Below are positions 32,133 through 34,795 of a stretch of 34,795 nt of DNA, in pieces. Both the position numbers and the translations under genes were made by a program. The stretch is from Clostridia bacterium. GTDB taxonomy: Bacteria; Bacillota; Clostridia; Oscillospirales; CAG-272. Under the pieces are notes generated by a model, which did not search any database, was not told the origin of the DNA, and was given only the letters and a program-made list of their open reading frames with translations. Location: NCBI GenBank assembly GCA_017465885.1, contig JAFTVG010000013.1:1-34795 (forward strand), read 5' to 3'. Position 1 is the first letter of the stretch. Each line of letters starts with the position of its first letter.

Positions 32133-32347
32133 TGAAAAAATCGAAAAATTTTTTTGAAAATCGGGAAATTTTTCAAAAAAAAACGACTACATAGGTGAAG
32201 GGACTTTTGCACCGCCGTGCACCGCACGGGGAGGGGGCGGATGCGGCGTTTTCCTTTCAAAAAGCGGGAACAAATTTCCTTTTTTTGGTAAACATCCTTG
32301 ACAAGCATGCCTTGGTATGGTAAAATATCCTTGGGGAAGTGTTCCCT
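32133..32347 (+). repeat. dispersed ~210-bp promoter-bearing repeat, copy B
   Basis: Matches copy A (12484-12694) in order and most bases: the A/T tracts with ATCG, CGACTACATAGGTGAAGGG, GCACCGCCGTGCA, GGGCGGATGCGGCG, CAAAAAGCGGGAAC, TTTTTTTGGTAAAC, promoter and GTGTTCCCT. Directly after it CTATTCAAAT follows; in copy A the same words are separated by about 20 bp of other sequence. Confidence 0.85.
32298..32326 (+). promoter_or_regulatory. promoter inside repeat copy B
   Basis: Perfect -35 TTGACA, 17-bp spacer, -10 TAAAAT. It leads through a roughly 275-nt leader with several hairpins to the lipoprotein start at 32608. Confidence 0.8.
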
Positions 32348-32474
32348 ATTCAAATCGTAAGCGCCCCCCGAAAGGGTCTGAGCGTGTTGATCCCCCTCGG
32401 ATTGTGTTGGAATTCCTCTCTTGAAGAACATCGGAGATAAAAACACTCCTTCTTCCAAAATTTTTGAGGGTTTT

Positions 32475-32589
32475 CAGGGAACTTTTTATAAAAAGTTTCC
32501 TGAATGGGGTTTGGGGCAACGCCCCAAATAACGCACTTGACGCAAGCAAGCCCGAAGGGCTGCATCATAAAATATTGGAGCGAAGCTCC
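32475..32589 (+). repeat. string of four hairpins upstream of a lipoprotein gene
   Basis: 32475-32502: AT-rich palindrome around TATA with one G-T pair. 32511-32527: TTGGGGC/GCCCCAA with a 3-nt loop. 32549-32561: AGCCC/GGGCT with GAA loop. 32577-32589: GGAGC/GCTCC with GAA loop, ending just before GGAAAGGAGG. They could structure the mRNA leader. Confidence 0.65.
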
Positions 32590-32607
32590 GGAAAGGAGGG
32601 CTTTTCA

Positions 32608-33378
32608 ATGAAAAAGTCCACATATCGACTCATTCGTTTCGGAACACCGATTTTATGTTTGCTCTTGCTGTTGCCGGCTGTGTTTATGTTCTCCGCTTGC
32701 AACGACACCACGATTATCGGCGACGAGCCTTCCGTGCCTTCAATAGAAACGAGCGGATCGGTAGAAACAAAAGAGGAAAGAGAAGCTTGCAACTGCGAAG
32801 AATTGGAATACCAGATTGATGCGTATGATCATCCGGATTTGCCCGATGAAATGGATGCTTTTCCACAGTATCCATTGCTGAAGTTTTACTCTTTTGAAGA
32901 GTATGTTGGTGAAAGGTTTTATGATAATCAACCGGTTAACGTGGTATTGGCTACCTTCAAGGGAATAGAAGATGAGACAAATGAAAGCTTTCACGTGAAA
33001 TTTGCAGTAGATAAAGTCTATGCAGGCGAAATCGTTTCCGAAGAGATAGAGGTAAAGTTATATCGGGGTAGGACGGAGATATCCCGAAGCGAATGGGATC
33101 GTTTGCTCGGTCTTTATAGTGAGTGGCCAGACTTTCAATCCATATTGTGCCCATATGAGGAGAATGAACAATATTTGTTGATTTTAGATCGTCGGTCGGG
33201 TACCTATGAGACTACCAATGCTATGTATACCATTGTCATCCCTGCAGACGATGTGAAGCACAGCCGTATGTTTGGGCGGTGGCTGAAAGAGTTGACTGAT
33301 TTTGATCTTGAGAATTGCGACAACGTTGACGACTTTGCGCAGTATGTAGTGAACGTTACGTCCGTAACGGAGGCGTAA
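32608..33378 (+). CDS. lipoprotein of unknown function (CNDTT type)
   Basis: A 256-aa predicted lipoprotein: basic start, hydrophobic core and lipobox F-S-A-C with Cys31 followed by N-D-T-T-I. The start is ATG 32608 with AAGGAGGG upstream; the frame runs further back through repeat DNA and is not coding there. After a short Ser/Glu linker (about 38-60) comes a domain of roughly 195 residues with several Tyr/Phe-rich strands and a conserved-looking Cys in I-L-C-P-Y. No family recognised. Codons are AT-rich compared with trpS next door. The Cys-Asn-Asp-Thr-Thr start is shared with the next lipoprotein although the bodies differ. Confidence 0.84.
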   Translation: MKKSTYRLIRFGTPILCLLLLLPAVFMFSACNDTTIIGDEPSVPSIETSGSVETKEEREACNCEELEYQIDAYDHPDLPDEMDAFPQYPLLKFYSFEEYVGERFYDNQPVNVVLATFKGIEDETNESFHVKFAVDKVYAGEIVSEEIEVKLYRGRTEISRSEWDRLLGLYSEWPDFQSILCPYEENEQYLLILDRRSGTYETTNAMYTIVIPADDVKHSRMFGRWLKELTDFDLENCDNVDDFAQYVVNVTSVTEA

Positions 33379-33406
33379 AAGCTCTAAGTACTGACGGCAG
33401 GCGCTG

Positions 33407-33493
33407 ATGGAGCAAGCCTTGCAGATCGCGCCCATCGGCATCGCACCCTGCAAGGCGGACTATCAAGGGGTCTTCGGCACGGGATTTAACTGA
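33407..33493 (+). pseudogene. short ORF with shared C-terminal peptide, copy A
   Basis: A 28-residue frame (M-E-Q-A-L-Q-I-A-P-I-G-I-A-P-C-K-A-D...) ends with TGA at 33491-33493, 4 bp before a GAAA-loop hairpin. The first 54 bp match 34535-34588 at 51 of 54 positions, and two of the three differences are synonymous, so the reading frame seems real or recently so. It has no RBS or N-terminus and looks like the tail of a lost gene. Family not recognised. Confidence 0.45.
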
Positions 33494-33497
33494 TTGC

Positions 33498-33519
33498 TCC
33501 CCGCCCGAAAGGGCGGGGG
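33498..33519 (+). terminator. GC hairpin with GAAA tetraloop
   Basis: Nine base pairs (one G-T) closed by GAAA, 4 bp after the stop of the short ORF and 44 bp before the next lipoprotein gene. It shares its stem core with 13581-13604 and 16044-16065. No T-run follows. Confidence 0.55.
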
Positions 33520-33562
33520 AAACCGAAAATTTGACGGAAAATAAAAAAAGGAGGCAAATAGT

Positions 33563-34495
33563 ATGAAATTCAAATCAATTTTGTTACTTATCGTTGCGCT
33601 TTCGCTTCTTCTGTGTGCCTGCAACGACACCACCATTACCACCGAGCCCGAAAGTGCCCCTGCGCCCTCTTCTTCGGAAGAATATACCCCCGATCTCACC
33701 CTTGCAAGGCAGGTCTTTGACAGACTACAGGCAAACGAGGGCGGTGTGTTTGCCACCGATCAGTGCTATTCACTATCTGATTATCAGGTGAAGCCCGGAG
33801 TATTACGCGTGATTCGTGTTGGTTGGAGTGACTGCTTTGCGTATGATAATACGGGCGATCCCGTATTCCCATCCCGCGTGCAGGCTGAGCAGATCGTCAA
33901 AGGTCTTTTAATAAATGAGGTGTATGACCTCCTTGGACGTCCTCATTATAACACGTACACCAATCCGGTAGGTGTTGCTTTTTGTGATACAGATATTTAC
34001 ACGATGTACGTTTTGGATGACGGAAATGTGCTGCTTTTGGGATATAGCTCGTTGCTTCTTGAAAATTACACCAAGGATGAGCTTGTGCGGCGTGTGGGAG
34101 AGGATCACACGATTAAAGAGATTATTGTACGCTATAATGGCTGGCGTGTATTAACCTCGATCCAAATGCTCAGCATTGAAGAGCTTGCAGAGATGGAAAT
34201 GGGAAAATGGCAGGCAGAACGCTACCAAACAGCAGAAGAATATTTGCCGAAAACGATTACAAAAGAATCTGCAGAACAAGTGAGAACGCAGGTTTATACG
34301 AAGGGGTTGACATACGGTCAAATTAAAAAGCTTGTTGGAAGCGGCGGAATAAGCCAAGGAGAACTGTCGTTTAGGTGGAAAGTAGACGATGGCGGGCTCG
34401 ATACCACTCTTTTTGTTGGTTTTGAAGAATCACAAGGTGAATTTGACGATATGGTTGCCATTGATGCATCCGTGGAAACGGCATATTGGGATTAG
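33563..34495 (+). CDS. lipoprotein with two possible BamE/BLIP-like repeats (CNDTT type)
   Basis: A 310-aa predicted lipoprotein. Lipobox L-C-A-C puts the lipid on Cys20, followed by N-D-T-T-I as in the gene at 32608. RBS AAGGAGG lies upstream of the ATG. A Pro/Ser linker covers about 28-42. Two segments share a pattern K-G-L-x4-(I/V)-x2-L-(L/V)-G and then a strand-rich Tyr/Trp stretch: 113-161 and 247-290. This resembles the small beta-lactamase-inhibitor/SmpA-OmlA (BamE-like) fold common in Firmicute lipoproteins. That is an inference from pattern only. Exact function unknown. Followed by the shared C-terminal-peptide ORF. Confidence 0.82.
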   Translation: MKFKSILLLIVALSLLLCACNDTTITTEPESAPAPSSSEEYTPDLTLARQVFDRLQANEGGVFATDQCYSLSDYQVKPGVLRVIRVGWSDCFAYDNTGDPVFPSRVQAEQIVKGLLINEVYDLLGRPHYNTYTNPVGVAFCDTDIYTMYVLDDGNVLLLGYSSLLLENYTKDELVRRVGEDHTIKEIIVRYNGWRVLTSIQMLSIEELAEMEMGKWQAERYQTAEEYLPKTITKESAEQVRTQVYTKGLTYGQIKKLVGSGGISQGELSFRWKVDDGGLDTTLFVGFEESQGEFDDMVAIDASVETAYWD

Positions 34496-34507
34496 GCAAG
34501 CGCGAGC

Positions 34508-34633
34508 ATGACCGCAGACCTGGAAGCCGCGCTCATGGAGCAAGCCTTGCCGATTGCGCCCATCGGCATCGCGCCCTGCAAGGCGGACAATAAAGGCGGT
34601 GTTTGCTCTGCCCTTGGGGCGTTCACCAAATAA
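34508..34633 (+). pseudogene. short ORF with shared C-terminal peptide, copy B
   Basis: A 41-residue frame begins M-T-A-D-L-E-A-A-L and continues into the same M-E-Q-A-L-x-I-A-P-I-G-I-A-P-C-K-A-D peptide as at 33407, then diverges and ends with TAA at 34631. No convincing RBS. It lies directly after a lipoprotein gene and 24 bp before the IS end. Either a very small gene or a gene remnant. Confidence 0.42.
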
Positions 34634-34722
34634 AAAGCGCTTCTTTGAGGAAAATAATGTGCCCCCTGTCAAGTAGACAGACTAAAAACCAAAAGAATTT
34701 TCAAATTGAATAAGATTCTTTT

Positions 34723-34752
34723 ATCTCCCCCTGCTGCGCAGCAGGGGGAGAT
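34723..34752. terminator. perfect 30-bp palindrome, second copy
   Basis: Identical to 574-603. It lies 5 bp downstream of the stop codon of the inverted transposase fragment. Confidence 0.7.
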
Positions 34753-34757
34753 TTTCG

Positions 34758-34795
34758 TCACGCAGCGGTGGCGAAGTAATACTCGCAAGGCGTCA
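34758..34795 (-). CDS. IS3-type transposase, extreme C-terminus, truncated
   Basis: The last 12 codons plus stop of a transposase read leftward, ending P-C-E-Y-Y-F-A-T-A-A. The left copy ends P-C-E-H-Y-F-A-T-A-A. In this stretch five bases differ, four of them synonymous. The rest of the gene lies outside the window. Confidence 0.85.
   Translation of the reverse strand, partial: TPCEYYFATAA

Larger units (their letters stand above)
31931..32607. other. repeat-rich intergenic region without convincing genes
   Basis: A 677-bp gap between divergent trpS and a lipoprotein gene. It holds the trpS promoter, a 21-bp hairpin at 32069-32089 (TGCAAAAA/TTTTTGCA), copy B of the promoter-bearing repeat (32133-32347) and a string of four hairpins before the lipoprotein RBS. 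Its organisation mirrors 12002-12744. Confidence 0.8.
34658..34795 (-). mobile_element. IS3-family element, 3' end (right edge, inverted)
   Basis: Starting at 34658 with TGTGCCCCCTGTCAAG, the sequence is the reverse complement of 1-668's right end, including the 30-bp palindrome at 34723-34752. Over about 105 non-coding bases I see no mismatch with the left copy. The rest of the element runs off the right edge. Confidence 0.85.

Noticed and set aside
34430..34672. 80-codon minus-strand frame over the shared C-terminal-peptide block
   Set aside because: It overlaps the end of a lipoprotein gene and the IS end. In the homologous block at 33407 the corresponding frame is not open over the same extent, so the plus-strand reading is preferred, though not proven.
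1..34795. A 34-kb composite transposon bounded by the two IS3 copies
   Set aside because: The interior is mostly essential core genes in normal chromosomal order, and both IS copies are cut by the window edges. Assembly breakage at repeats is the simpler reading, although inversion between the copies remains possible.

Overview
The window looks like chromosomal DNA of an uncultured, spore-forming member of the Clostridia. The evidence is a Gpr germination protease at 25.3-26.2 kb, a class B sortase, a RemA-type regulator, a DUF4364 protein, Firmicutes-style AAGGAGG ribosome-binding sites and housekeeping -35/-10 promoters. It also has the classic Firmicutes run yicC-remA-gmk-rpoZ-priA-def-fmt-yugP-rsmB. 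Both edges break inside copies of one IS3-type element that face each other, their 3' ends pointing inward. This is how a metagenomic contig commonly ends. I cannot assign a species.

Layout. 1-668: 3' part of an IS3 element. 700-12001: a leftward block. It starts with lysC, fkbM and an Lhr-like helicase. A second promoter then reads a membrane protein, an aminotransferase, a class B sortase, a family 2 glycosyltransferase, an acyl-ACP thioesterase, a LysR regulator and mgsA. 12002-12744: repeat-rich and gene-free. 12745-16036: three lipoprotein genes with visibly more AT-rich codon use than their neighbours. 16169-25232: the core operon, from a clear promoter before yicC to rsmB and a tiny zinc-ribbon lipoprotein. 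25323-26228: gpr (leftward). 26467-29073: an orphan peptide-binding lipoprotein of ABC type, then a DUF4364 gene. 29084-31930: leftward membrane protein, NagD-type HAD phosphatase and trpS. 31931-34633: a second repeat-rich stretch with two more lipoprotein genes. 34658-34795: inverted IS3 end.

The housekeeping parts are ordinary. The unusual part is the pair of lipoprotein islands at 12-16 kb and 32-34.6 kb. They share (i) a roughly 210-bp repeat carrying a strong promoter, upstream of two genes with unrelated bodies; (ii) similar signal-peptide/lipobox starts, with Cys-Asn-Asp-Thr-Thr in two of them; (iii) GC hairpins with a GAAA tetraloop just after stop codons; and (iv) in the right island, a 54-bp block after each lipoprotein gene that encodes the same short C-terminal peptide. 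This resembles a dispersed, recombining family of surface-lipoprotein cassettes placed between core operons. No function can be assigned to them from sequence alone.

Limits: everything here was read by eye. No database search, codon statistics or structure prediction was run.
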